Origin: Forficula auricularia
Lineage: Eukaryota > Arthropoda > Insecta > Dermaptera > Forficulidae
Reading direction: 5' to 3'
NCBI GenBank assembly: GCA_024734495.1
Contig: JALMQS010000841.1
Coordinates: 5,769,697 to 5,833,696 of the forward strand
DNA: 64,000 nt
Shown: positions 44,131 through 55,030 of the stretch, piece by piece
Position numbering within the stretch: position 1 is the stretch's first letter
How the letters are laid out: every line of letters begins with the position of its first letter
Made by a program: the position numbers and the translations under genes
The notes under the pieces: model-generated
The model's database searches: none
The model's input: the letters and a program-made list of their open reading frames with translations, nothing else
What the model was told of the DNA's origin: nothing

Positions 44131-45429
44131 AATCCAGGGGACGGAATTGACATTAGAGAATTTTGATTTTGTAATGTATGCAGAGACTGGCTTAAAAATA
44201 TAGAAGGTTACAATTTTGGTTACAATTTACTAAAAATAAAACAAAACTAGAAAGGTTTTTTAAATATATATTTTTATATGAATTTTATCGCAGGGGCGTA
44301 AATGACACTAATGAACGACATAATGAATCACTTTTATGAAGTCATTGTGCTGCGTTATCATAGAAATAAAATTAACACCACTAGTTGCCATTAACAACCC
44401 AACTCACCAACTGACAATAGTTTCTCTCTTGACCAATGCAGTGGTGGCGTGAGTCAAGTTAAACACTAAAACTATGTTGGGGACGTAACTGACACAATGT
44501 CTTTGAACAATTAAAAAAAATTTCTAACAAAATTTTAATCACTAAAATTTTTTATTAAATTATATAGTCTTCATTCATTTATTTAGGTGATATTTTATTC
44601 AGTCATATCTGAACATTTTTCAAGTAAATACAGGAGTTTGAAGATTTAAACAACTACATTGGACAGGGGATGGAATTGACTTTTTATAGATTATTTGAAT
44701 TGAAAAAAAATGAAATTGAGTAAAATCGGCGTTAAAAAATTTATGAGTGCAACAATAAATACATACAATTAAAGAATATATTATTAAAAATGGAAAATTT
44801 ATCTTATTGAAAAATAAACGTAGTGGACTTTACAATGTAAAATATGTTGGATTTGCTCTAATACTATCGAAAATTTTATTTTTATATTCAATAATTTAAA
44901 ATGACGTACAAGAAGATTAAAAATCTCAATTTTACAAAGGTATTTGATACAAAGGCAGCCCAAGAATAATCCAAACAACAAAAAGAATTTATTTGTATGA
45001 TTGTCCCACCTTCAATATTTAAAAGGGTTGGCGAAGGAACCACCGTGTATATTAATATTCAAAGTTCAAAACTGCGGTGGCCGCAGTGGGTCAAAAAAAC
45101 ATTGGAAAAAAATACATTAGATTTTATTTAAATTGAATTCTAGCTCCAAATAAATAAATAACTTTTTGCTTTTGAATCTAAAATTATAAATAATATTTAT
45201 ATAACGCTGTACTATTATGCTAAATACTGGGTTTTTTCATTATTTTCATTTATATATATATAACGTAGGTTGAATAAAATGACCTGCGTCACTTTTTTTG
45301 TAACATCGCAATGGGAATATAGTAAAAAAAATGATCATTAGGTACTCTGTTCTACTGATAAGGGGAAGTCTTCAAGTATTCTCTACATACTAATTAACAC
45401 AAAGAGAATGCAAGAAAGAAGAGTAGGTA
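44131..45429. other. AT-rich stretch with four spaced GGGGACG-type motifs
   Basis: AGGGGACGGAATTGACA, AGGGGCGTAAATGACAC, TGGGGACGTAACTGACAC and AGGGGATGGAATTGACT occur at about 44134, 44290, 44475 and 44660. No gene recognised. Confidence 0.4.
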
Positions 45430-45662
45430 CTATGTGCTTCATTTATTGACCCTTTTGAGGAAGGAAGATTCTCTGAAACGTCGGTTTCTAAGCAATATTA
45501 TAAGGGAAAAATAGTTCCAATAAATATTATTGATCATTTTTAAAGAGTTGTGTGTCGGTTCAAGGTGAAACATTTTCAATAATAAAAAAATAACTAAAAT
45601 TTCAAGGTTTAACAAAAAGTAAAACAAATAAATGTTTTGAGCTTTTTTCTTGATATATATAT

Positions 45663-46087
45663 GTTGAAGTAAAACCCCGTTTTTAGTAAGAGCGGGTTCT
45701 TACTAGTTAAAACGCGCTTCACTGAATACCTTTGTGGCAACTAGAATTTACTGATGTTTGTTGAGTTTGGTTCAATGGCCTAGAATCTTCGTTTTTGACC
45801 TTGCACCTCATTATGGGTGTTTATTTTCAAATATTTTTAATATTTTTAATCGAAAATGTCAAAAATTAGAAGCAAAGTTGTAGAGAATATCATTTTTGAC
45901 ATTTTCGTTTAAAAATTTTTGAAAATAAACACTCAAAATGAGGCGGAAGGTCAAAAATGAAGATTCTAATCATTTGAACTAAACTCAACCAACATCAGTA
46001 AATTCTAGTTGCCACAAAGATATTCAGTGAAACGCGTTTTAACTAGTAAGAACCCGTTCTTACTAAAAAACGAGTTTTTACTGCAAC
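45663..46087. mobile_element. fold-back MITE (GTTG.AGTAAAA ends), copy 1
   Basis: The arms ending GTTGAAGTAAAACCCC and GTTTTTACTGCAAC pair over almost the whole length, with TATATA on both sides. Arm blocks such as GGTTCTTACTAGTTAAAACG and ACCTTTGTGGCAACTAGAAT are shared with the copy at 56545-56907. Confidence 0.8.
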
Positions 46088-46152
46088 ATATATAGATTTC
46101 GGGTTTTGAGCCCATCATCTGGAGCTAGCAAAAAAGTTTTCTGTGTTAACTC

Positions 46153-46178
46153 CTGATGATGGGCTCAAATCCCTAAAT
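46153..46178 (+). ncRNA. hammerhead-like motif, decayed
   Basis: CTGATGA then TGGG...CCC stem II, followed by TAAAT where GAAAN is expected. The core G is mutated, so it is probably inactive. Confidence 0.4.
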
Positions 46179-46245
46179 ATATATATCGAGATAAAAACTC
46201 AAAACATATTTTTCTTTTATTTTTTGTGAAACCTATCTTGAAATT

Positions 46246-47274
46246 TTACTTACTTTTTTAAACATTATTTGTTGGAAGTAGTCTCTGGATTATTTCCGGA
46301 CTGCCTTCATCCAATCCTGCGATATTAATATTTCATCCGTCTCCAAAAAAAACTTCTAACATAGTAAAATAAATTCCATTACCAAAACCTATTTGTTGTA
46401 TCTTTTGATGACATTTCACAAACGAAAAGAATGTTCCATATAAGACATAGATTAAAATGTTCACATATGAATCAGCGTATTTTGAAGAGATTAATGAAAA
46501 TGAGTCTCTACGTTTCAAGACATTTTTTCAAGAATAATGAGAAAATAATTTGTATTATTAATATATCTACCAGTGCAGTCCAGCAGGCAGACATCGCCTG
46601 CCTCCCAGGAGTGCCTAGTAATATACAATCTTAAAAGTGATTAAATTTTACATTTCTATATTTTTTTCATTTATATACATATTATTGTAAAAGCTCATAT
46701 AATCGGCTGTGATACATAAATGGAGGTACTTAAGCCTTTATATATATATATGGCATATTTTGAAATTTTTTTCTATATTCTAAAAACGACTTTGATGAAT
46801 TTTTCTCTATCCTGATTGACATTCTGTGAAGGGACTTATCAATTTAAATAATTTGTTTGAAAATATTTATATTTTTTGTATTAGTTTCATCAAAGCTTTT
46901 GAATGGAACAACTTTACGTCAGTCTAATGAATTCTATTGAATATAGTATTGAATTTTTAACTTGAAAAGTTAATAAAATGTTGAGTTTAATTAAGAAGAA
47001 GTATAGGGAATATCGAATGATCCGTTCTATGTACTAGTTTATTTCTAATACGAATTAAAAAAAATGCAATCAGAAGGATTGATAAAAATATTATAGACAC
47101 TTGTTTTGGAGTTGAAAATAATAGTATAACCAAATAAAAGAATTTATTTAAAATATTAAAATCTATTAAATATTCCAGCGCCTCCCAATCGATCGCAGAC
47201 CCCAAAGATCGAAAATAATTTTCTCTTCACCCAGGGCGCGACCACAACGAGGCCGTGTAAAGACAATTAATAAC
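46246..47274. other. AT-rich spacer
   Basis: GGACTGCCTTCATCCAATCC at about 46299-46318 matches the outer arm of the inverted repeat at 34986. Otherwise nothing. Confidence 0.45.
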
Positions 47275-47450
47275 AAATTTAAATTTAGGGAACGAAGACA
47301 AGATTAATTTTATTACAGTGGATATAGGAGATAAAACTCTTATGACAAAGCATTGCAGTACACATGCAAAGATCCCGGGTTCGAGCCCCGGCTGATCCTT
47401 TTGTCTGTAATAAAACTAATCTTGTCTTCATTCCCTAAATTTAAATTAAA
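47275..47450 (+). repeat. fold-back with tRNA-like centre
   Basis: The arms AAATTTAGGGAACGAAGACA ...ATTACAG (47279-47318) and its inverse (47406-47449) flank a tRNA-like core. This core has a perfect T arm (CCGGG TTCGAGC CCCGG, 47375-47391) and GGAT/ATCC-type ends. No good D or anticodon arm. Confidence 0.65.
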
Positions 47451-47593
47451 ATCTATATTTTTGCCATAGGAAAGGACCAGAAAACTCGCAAAAGCTGCAA
47501 AAAAAAGGGTAAAAAGTGTAATAATAAAACTAAGATACGAGGTAGGTTTCACAAAAAAGAAATAAAACAAAATTGAGTTTTGAATTCGATATA

Positions 47594-47622
47594 TTTCGGG
47601 GGTTAGCCCATCACAAGGTAAA
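47594..47622 (-). ncRNA. hammerhead-like motif, decayed
   Basis: On the - strand GTGATGGGC...CCCCGAAATATAT resembles the family at 46091-46178. The CTGA part is altered. Confidence 0.35.
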
Positions 47623-48073
47623 AAGTGTAATGAACACTCTGTCAATCAGCGAATTTGTGATGATTGTAATGGAAAGGTAAATTAAAATTCAGAAAATAAA
47701 TTTTATATTAAGTAATTTAAAAAAAAATCACATTTGTTTGCATTTAATTATTAAAAAATAAACTTTTACACGAAAAAACCGTTGGGGTAGTTTTGTAGCC
47801 CAACCGTCTGCAACGTAGTTTTTTACAGAGGCCTTTTTTACATTAATAAAATAATTTTTTTTCTCCAAATTTTTGACACTGTAATTGTTTTTAAAAGTTT
47901 AGAGATGTCACAGAATTTTAGTTTCCTAAGAGACCTAGATTCTGAAATATTATAATTCAAAGTGCCGTTGGGGTAGATAGTTACCCCGTGAGTCTGATAA
48001 GGGTTAAAGAAGGATAACATAAGTGGTGTAATTAATTATATTAATGAATAAAATAAATGAAAGTGATTATTAC
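47623..48073. other. AT-rich spacer
   Basis: GTTGGGGTAG occurs twice (about 47780 and 47967), a short direct repeat. No gene. Confidence 0.4.
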
Positions 48074-48155
48074 CTGGAGAACGAGGTAGCGCGGTGACCA
48101 GGCCACCTGCACTCACTTAACTGACCCCTGGACGGCCGCTCAGCCGCTTATCATT
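48074..48155 (-). CDS. candidate exon with donor, unrecognised
   Basis: A GC-rich segment on the - strand ends TTCTCCAG|GTAATAATC (donor after 48074). One frame is open throughout: AERPSRGQLSECRWPGHRAT SFS. No clear acceptor lies upstream, so it may be a first exon of which the translated start is unknown. Confidence 0.35.
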
Positions 48156-48252
48156 TTCCACGAAAGGTTTTTCATTTGTTTTGCAAATTTTATTAAATCT
48201 TATCATAATGAATTAGAAAAAAATTCCGTTGGTTCTTTCATTTCGGTATAGA

Positions 48253-49567
48253 TAAAAATAATTTTTAAGAAAAAGATAAAACCGACTTCAAAAAAATTAA
48301 ATGCAACAAATAAAATACAATAAAAGAAGTAAAATAATAATTATCTTATTTAGTTACAACTAAACGACGAAATATTAACATTAAATTACTTTTTGAAGTC
48401 GGTGCCAAACATATACCTTTTATGAATCGCACTCGACGAATCTTACTTAGTACGTTTGGCGTGTATGCTTGCTTATTTTATTTTAAATCAATAAACGGAC
48501 AAAAGTGTCCTTATACACATTAATATAATTGAAATTTTTTTACAAAAGTCACAAAAATAAATAAAAATAAATAAATAATAATTAAAAGTGAAGTGATACA
48601 AATCAATAATATACAAAAACTTAAAAATAATCACAAAAAGATAATACAAACATACATAAGATCAAACAATACATACAAATCAATAAAATATAAAAACTTA
48701 AAAAATAATCACAAAAAGATAATACAAACATACATAAGATCCAAAGAAAGAAAAACAAAAAAAAGACAATCACAATAACAAAAACAGAAACAATAACAAA
48801 ATACAAATTAAGATTAAAATGTCACGGAGATATAACACTGGCAGACAGCAGGCAAGGCATCATCAATCATCAATCACAGGCTTGTCGATCTCTCAAAACA
48901 GATTGATTTTAGGGATTCTATAGGGTCATGGAAGATGTTAAGGCGATGCGAGATCCGATTAGCAGATCTCTGAATTCGGTCAATCACGTTGGCATAACCA
49001 TAATTTGTGTTATGGAAGGGAATTTCAAATAGGTTATTAGACCTGGTTCTATGCGTGGGGAGTCTAAAGTTATTCATGGCAAGCAATACAGGACAATCAT
49101 TATAGATATAGTATGTTTGGCACCGACTTCAAAAATAATTTCATGTTAATACTTCGTCGCTTAGTTGTAACTAAATAAGATAATAATTATTTTAAACCTT
49201 TTAATGTATTTTATTTGTTGCATTTAATTTTTTTGAAGTCGGTTTTATTTTTTTCTTAAAAATTATTTTTATTTTTCTCTTTTTAGTGATGTTATTAATA
49301 GTGATCATATGATCAGAACTTGACCAAATTAATTCGTGCCATTCCTAAGATACGCCCTTTCCAATAAAAAAAGAATCATCGAAATCGGTTGATAAACAAA
49401 GAAGTTAGGCCTGAACAAACCTAACAAAAAAGGTCTAATACCAATGAAAAAAAACGAGACCAATCGGAAGCTAGACTGAACCCAATGCATAAAATTTTTT
49501 CAAAATCGGTTCACAATAGGTAACATAGACAAAAAAACCTTCTCCTTTTTTGAAGTCGGTTAAAAAT
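48253..49567. mobile_element. GACTTC repeat family, copy 4, split by a LINE
   Basis: The halves 48253-48474 and 49104-49567 together match copy 3. The split lies in CTTAT|...|TATAG, so the LINE landed inside an existing copy. Confidence 0.75.
48475..49103 (-). pseudogene. 5'-truncated LINE, C-terminal ORF2 and 3' UTR
   Basis: On the - strand, YNDCPVLLAMNNFRLPTHRT through NLFEIPFHNTNYGYANVIDR and RSANRISHRLNIFHDPIES (stop at about 48874) is the typical C-terminus of I/Jockey-group LINEs (FEIP..RT.Y...). The A-rich 3' UTR holds a ~70-bp direct repeat (AAAATAATCACAAAAAGATA at about 48626 and 48704). It is truncated at about 49105 and flanked by TTAT. Confidence 0.75.
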
Positions 49568-49817
49568 ATAATAGAATGTTTGATTTGTTGTCTCCTGCAG
49601 GAGAGTTTAATAAAACAAAACAAATTTCACATGATATATTAAATAATATTTTAGAATATTTTAATAGGTTAATATGCTCGCGGTGGTGTAATTCAGTGGA
49701 AATCTCTTTGTCTTAAATTTGTTAGGATTATTTTGATAATTTGAACTTTGATATTCTACTTTACTTTAAATTCTATGTATATATATAATAAAACAAAAAA
49801 TATGGTGTGGTCTGTGT

Positions 49818-50780
49818 TTTTGATTTTCATAGAAAAATAGCCTATTAATTTTCATGATATTTTTATCGATTCTAATACAAAAGTATTCAGAGAGACGAAA
49901 TACGGTATTTGTTTTGATATAGATAAAGCGAAAAAATGTAACTTTGACACTCTTGAAAAAATCTGAAATGTATACATTTTTTATTTTATTATTAATAGAA
50001 TAATAAACTCTTAATTCTCAAGACATTTTTATCAATTCTAATGCAGGAGTATTTAGAGTGACCCAATACGGTAGGTATTTGTTTTGATATAAAGCGAAAA
50101 ATTTTAACCTTGGCACCCTCTAAATATCTTAAATGTATACAAAGGGTCCCTTTTTGGTCTGAATTTTTGATTTTAATAGAAAAATAATCTATTGATTCCC
50201 AAAATATTTTTATCTGTTCTAATACAAGAGTATTTAGAGAGACGAAATACAGTATTTATTTTGATATAAAGCGAAAAAATTTAACTTTGACACCCTCGAA
50301 AAAATCTGAAATGTATACAAAGGGTCCCCCCTGTGAACTGATTTTTTGATTTTAATAGAAAAATAAACTATTCATTCCCAAGATATTTTTATCGATTCTA
50401 ATACAAGAGTATTTAGAGAGACGAAATACGGTATTTGTTTTGAAATAAAGCGGAAAAATTTAACTTTGACACCTTCAAAATATCTGAAATGTATACAAAG
50501 GGTGGTCTGAATTCTTGATTTTAATAGAAAAATAATCTATTAATTGCCAAGATATTTTTATCGATTCTAATACAAGAGTATTTAGAGAGACGAAATACGG
50601 TATTTATTTTGATATAGGGAGAAAAAATTTAACTTTGACACCCTCGAAAAAATCTGATATGTATACAAAGTGTCCCCCCTGTGGTTTGAAGTTTTGATTT
50701 TTATAGAAAAATAAAGTATTAATTCTCTAATACAAAAGTATTTAGAGACCAAATACTGTATTTGTTTTGATATATATAGC
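49818..50780. repeat. minisatellite, ~5.5 monomers of 165-182 bp
   Basis: TTTTTGATTTTAATAGAAAA recurs at about 49818 (as TTTTCATAG), 49984, 50166, 50344, 50512 and 50693. Each unit carries TTTTTATCGATTCTAATACA, a GACGAAATACGGTATTTGTT-like block and GTATACAAAG. A solitary monomer is at 28885-29000. It sits beside sequence matching the right end of the same hAT-like element, so it was probably amplified within that transposon. Confidence 0.85.
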
Positions 50781-50848
50781 GGGTGAGTTTTTTATCTTGA
50801 GACAGTCTTATAACTCAAAAACAATGCATTATATGAAAAAAAGTTTGA

Positions 50849-50914
50849 AGGAGACAATAAAAGAGGAATTCCAGCAGAAGACACACTCTTTTATTGTCTC
50901 CTTCAATATGTAAA
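50849..50914. repeat. mini inverted repeat with GAAGGAGACAATAAAAGAG ends
   Basis: These are just the two ends of the element at 53168-53730 joined after loss of the interior. Confidence 0.75.
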
Positions 50915-51377
50915 AATTCTGCTACTCTCGGCACAAAAACTTTCAATTTAAAATAAAAGTTTATTTATATCGAGGGGAAACTATAGTACGTTATTATTGT
51001 TCGACGTAGAACAAGCTTTCAAGGGTATTTCAAAGTCAAATTCTGTTTTTTAAATGGAAACCTATAATATTTCTTTACAGATTCTTAATCTTCAAAAAAA
51101 ACTGAACAAATTTCATAAGAACTATTTTTTTATACATCAAAAAAAAAAATATTAAATCAATTAGATCTCAAAAAAAAATTATAATAATTATTTTTAACAA
51201 TTATTATCAAAAAAAATGGCCAAATATTTAATTATTAAATAAATAATTGAATAATAATTAATAATTTTTTGACACTGTTCTGAGACATTCCAGAGTGTTT
51301 CGCAATTCTTCTGGATGAATTTCATTTCCAATTTCGTTATTTTGGCATGTTGTAGCCTTTACACGTCTTTTTTTAAT

Positions 51378-51515
51378 AGATTTGCAACACGGTAAAATGA
51401 AGCTTGTGAGGGTGTATTCCTATCAGGAAAACGCTCGGCATTCATTTCAATGGCAGCTTCATAACACTTCTTCCACTTCACCATAAATTAAGACCATTTC
51501 AATTCTGTCTTCAAC
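51378..51515 (-). pseudogene. DUF4817-like helix-turn-helix fragment of a transposase-associated protein
   Basis: On the - strand EDRIEMVLIYGE, a frameshift, then NAERFPDRNTPSQASFYRVA match the insect DUF4817 pattern (RxEMVxIYGE...A...YxERFPDRxxPSxxTFxR). Only about 45 residues remain and the frame is shifted. Confidence 0.7.
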
Positions 51516-52076
51516 AAAAAATACTGCATTTTTACTATAGTAATACAATATAACTAAATACTCGATTGGCACGAGAAATAAACTTTTTTAAACTCAAGAA
51601 TTATAAGTAGTTCAATTAAGTAGGAAATAATCTCTTAAGTCTGTGTAGGTATAATGAAGTTTTAAGATCATTATAAAGACTTATTTTCATTGTTCAGACT
51701 TTTCAATTTAATAATTAAATATTTGATCATTATTTTTCGATAATTAAGTTGAATAATTGTTAAAAAAGTTATTATAAATTTTTTTTGAGATCTAATTGAT
51801 TTAATATTTTGTTTATTTGATGTCGTATAAAAAATAGTTCTTATGAAAGTTGTTCAGTTTTTTTTTTGAAAATTAAGGATCTTTAAAGAAAAATATAGGT
51901 TTCCATTTAAAAAACAGAACTTGACCTTGAAATACCCTTTAAAGCTTGTTCTAAGTCGACAAACAATAGCGTAGTTTAATTTCCCCCTGATATAAATAAA
52001 CTTTTATTTGAAACTTTTTTTCATATAATGCACTGTTTTTGAGTTATAAGACTGCCTCAAGATAAAAAACTCACCC

Positions 52077-52078
<2 letters not shown>

Positions 52079-52136
<58 letters not shown>
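52079..52136. repeat. (TA)n microsatellite, ~58 bp
   Basis: Uninterrupted TA dinucleotides. Length is likely polymorphic. Confidence 0.95.
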
Positions 52137-52137
<1 letters not shown>

Positions 52138-52149
52138 TTTTACTTAGGT

Positions 52150-52209
52150 TAGGGCGCCATGGAAAAATTTTAATTGAATTGCGACTCGGAAAAGTTTCGG
52201 AACCCCTGG
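52150..52209 (+). mobile_element. right end of a hAT-like element
   Basis: GGGCGCCATGGAAAAATTTT and AAAAGTTTCGGAACCCCTG match the right end at 29458-29522. Confidence 0.7.
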
Positions 52210-53167
52210 TATAGCAATCATTTTTATAATGTTTCACTATAAACCAACACCGCGTTCCCTAAATTTTATTTCTCTTCTAAAACATTTATTGTAAATTAGA
52301 ACATTTCTAAGCTATTATTATTATAATAAAATATTATATTTCTTTCAAATGATCATTTTTATCTTTTATCGAGAATTTAAGATGGAGCATTAGAAAAGTG
52401 ATGGCTGTGATGAGTTCAATGCAAAGAGAGATCTTTCTTGTTTATGAGGCTCTGAACTCAATCCATTAAATTGAATGAAAATGCGGCGTATCTCTTTAGA
52501 TTTTATCGTTGATATTGTTCTTCGTCAGAGATTGAAGACAGCTGTTTGAAATTACTTCGAAGTTGAAAATTATTCTTCTGGAAAAATTTCATAAAAGGAT
52601 TACCACCAAAATTCTATTCAAGAATTAAATCGGCTCATTTTATTTGATCGAGGGAGATAGATTTGGTTTTCGGGGATGGATAAGATTTAAGATTCATGTA
52701 CTGTAACTAATAATGTGGATACTGATATAGTTTTTTTTTTTTAAGGATAGCGATGCAAAAAGTTTCTTTGTCCCTGGGCGTTAAGTTTAACGCTCATGTG
52801 TTCTTTGGAGTGGAAGTTCTCTATTATAGAGATGCGTCAAAGCCATGCCAGCTTATTGGAGTTTGCATTAGGAGAGTTATGAATCCTTCGTGTGTGACAT
52901 CTTGCTAAAAGCATTTAATGCCACTATTTATTGTTGAGAATATATCGAATTTTCGGTTAATAAAAAACACATAAATCGTTTATTTCTAAGCATTTCATAT
53001 TTTATTAAATCATTTTAGAGGCTAGGGATCGATTTTAAAGTGTTTTACAATTTTCGACAAATTTTTCTTGTCCCTGGAACACTACCCGGTGTACCCCAGC
53101 CTTGCTTGAAACTTCTCTTATTTAAATTGAAAGTTTTTTTGCGAAGGTAGCAGAATTTTTATATATT
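52210..53167. other. AT-rich spacer
   Basis: The 3' part (about 53110-53167) is the inverse of 50915-50970. No gene recognised. Confidence 0.45.
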
Positions 53168-53225
53168 GAAGGAGACAATAAAAGAGTGTGTCTTCTGCTG
53201 GAATTATAAATTTTATTTATAAGGA

Positions 53226-53260
53226 GACTATAGTTTCGAGGGCTTTTCCCTCTTCATCAG
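53226..53260 (-). ncRNA. hammerhead ribozyme-like motif, best core (- strand)
   Basis: CTGATGA (53260-53254), A, GAGGG-loop-CCCTC stem II, GAAAC (53237-53233), TATA tetraloop and GTC (53228-53226). AC/GU pairs give a two-base-pair stem III closing a TATA loop, the minimal form described for Penelope-like elements. All catalytic core positions are present. Stem I is weak. Confidence 0.65.
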
Positions 53261-53637
53261 ACTATTACAATTGATTCACAGGAATTAATGTATGAATGGA
53301 GAGTGATATTTACACGTGCTATGGGTAAATTATGATTTGTCATTTATACTTGTTTAATTTTTTGGCTGTAGGTCGCGTTAATGTTTGCGCGGCGATTTTT
53401 AAGATAAGGCTTTCCGAAATTTCTATTTTTCGATTTAAGAATTTTTTGGTGAGTGCAAAATAGAAATTTCGGAAAGCCTTATCTTAAAGATAGCAGCACA
53501 AATAAAAACCCCATTAATGCCACCTACAGCCAAAAAATGAAACAAGTATAAATGACAAATCATAATTTACCCATAGCACGTGTAAATACTATCACTCTCC
53601 ATTCATTCATTAATTCCTGTAAATCAAATGTAATAGA

Positions 53638-53672
53638 CTGATGAAGAGGGCAAAACCCTTGAAACTATAGTC
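53638..53672 (+). ncRNA. hammerhead ribozyme-like motif (+ strand)
   Basis: CTGATGA (53638-53644), AGAGGG...CCCTT stem II, GAAAC (53661-53665), TATA, GTC (53670-53672). One stem II pair is G-T. It mirrors the - strand copy in the other arm. Confidence 0.62.
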
Positions 53673-53730
53673 TCGTTCTAAATAAAATTTATAATTTCAG
53701 GAGAGGACACACTATTTTATTGTCTCCTTC

Positions 53731-55030
53731 AACTCTCTTATTTTTCAGACAAATGGCAGCACAATATTCTGGTGTCTGCTAATCTCTTGTATGCACACGT
53801 CAGTTGATTTGGTACAGTCGTTGCAGTGACACGTGTTTTTGTTTGATATAAAATCACTGTTTGGGGTATAGGTGTGCCCCTGGATTAGATTAGTGTGACA
53901 AGTTAATAATACCTACTTTATTCGCAAAACTCCGAGCCGTTATTGAGAGAATATTAAACTTAGAGCCAGAACCCAAAATTCCAATACCTAAACTGCCATC
54001 GTCTGGCAGATGTTCATCCTGTCCCAGAAAAAAATCGTAAATCCCGGAATTCATGTAAAAAGTGTAATAATAAATAAATAATGACCTTTATTATCCAATA
54101 CAAAAAATACAAATGTTTTACAAATACAAAAAAACTTCGACCTCGAGGCCCAAAAAGCCTCACCATCGAATGTTATAAAGTGTAATAAGCTCATATGTTT
54201 AAAGCATCAAACCAAAGTGCTCAAAGTGACTCAAAATTGGTAACTTTCATTTACTTAAAGCTTAAGTTTGTAACGAGATATGTTTTTAAAAGGTTTATTT
54301 TCTATGACTTTTTTATCGGGGTACACCAGTACCCCAGCGTAGTAAATTAAAATATTTTTTGATGAGTAGTGTCCAGGGTTAAGAAACCCACTTGACATTA
54401 CCATATACTTGCTTTCCCGTGTATTTATATAATTTTATTTCTCTTCACAAGAAATATCTCATTTTTAGGCTAGAATGTTAACATATCCATTTAGCTAAAT
54501 GCTATATGGTGTTGTACTTTTTATTTATGTATTTTATATGTGTGAGTATGTGTTTCAGAGTAAGTAATGTACGACCAGATTATAACCGGTTAATTTTTTT
54601 TAAGCTAACCACCTGTGCAAGATCGCTAGTTCTCGACCAGTTTGGCCCCATCATGTGATTGTATCAAGAAAAAAAAAAAAAAAAAATTTGCTCACTAATT
54701 TTAGGGAATAAATCGGAAGGAATAATGTCAATAATCAACGAAGGAAATTTTTATTTTTGTAAAATTAACATTTATTTTCTCAAATGAATCATTTTATTGG
54801 GTTAAATATTATGCATATTCAAATTTGTAATTGCATAAAAAAGAAATTTGATCTTATACTTATTTATTTTATTTTTGAATATTATTATATACCTATTGAA
54901 CATAGATTCCGAAGTTTAAATATTATTAATCTGTAATATAAACTAAAGATTTGAGCAACTTTTTTTTGAAAATAGTTGGAATGTTTCTCAACAAACCAAC
55001 TCTAGTTAAAATTAACCAATGTATATTAAA
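53731..55030. other. AT-rich stretch
   Basis: An end of the dispersed C-rich repeat is suggested near 54390 (TTGACATTACCATATACTTG). No gene recognised. Confidence 0.45.

Larger units (their letters stand above)
45454..46245. mobile_element. hammerhead-type repeat interrupted by a fold-back MITE
   Basis: Flanking pieces at 45600-45662 and 46088-46245 belong to one repeat family (also at 47530-47625). It contains CTGATGATGGGC-type hammerhead relics at 46091-46122 (- strand) and 46153-46178 (+ strand). A further decayed motif (TGAGGAAGG...GAAACGTCGGTT) lies at 45456-45486. Confidence 0.5.
50781..52078. mobile_element. ~1.3-kb inverted-repeat transposon relic (GGTGAGTTTTTTATC ends)
   Basis: GGGTGAGTTTTTTATCTTGA at the left is matched by TCAAGATAAAAAACTCACCC at 52059-52078. 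The arms are collinear for ~480 bp (apart from a ~66-bp insert at 50849-50914 in the left arm). The central ~370 bp holds a decayed transposase domain on the - strand. Confidence 0.8.
53168..53730. mobile_element. 563-bp palindromic element with paired hammerhead motifs
   Basis: The ends GAAGGAGACAATAAAAGAGTG and CACTATTTTATTGTCTCCTTC are inverted, and the arms remain collinear to the centre near 53445 (GAAATTTCTATTTT / AAATAGAAATTTC). Each arm has a hammerhead motif. No coding frame. Confidence 0.85.

Noticed and set aside
48593..48806. Paired 61-codon frames on both strands with repeated peptides
   Set aside because: Caused by an A-rich direct repeat in the 3' UTR of the truncated LINE.
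49818..50780. CRISPR-like array
   Set aside because: The repeats are 165-182 bp, degenerate and without unique spacers, in a eukaryotic context.
52004..52237. 77-codon frame with an (IY)n tract
   Set aside because: Translation of the TA microsatellite.
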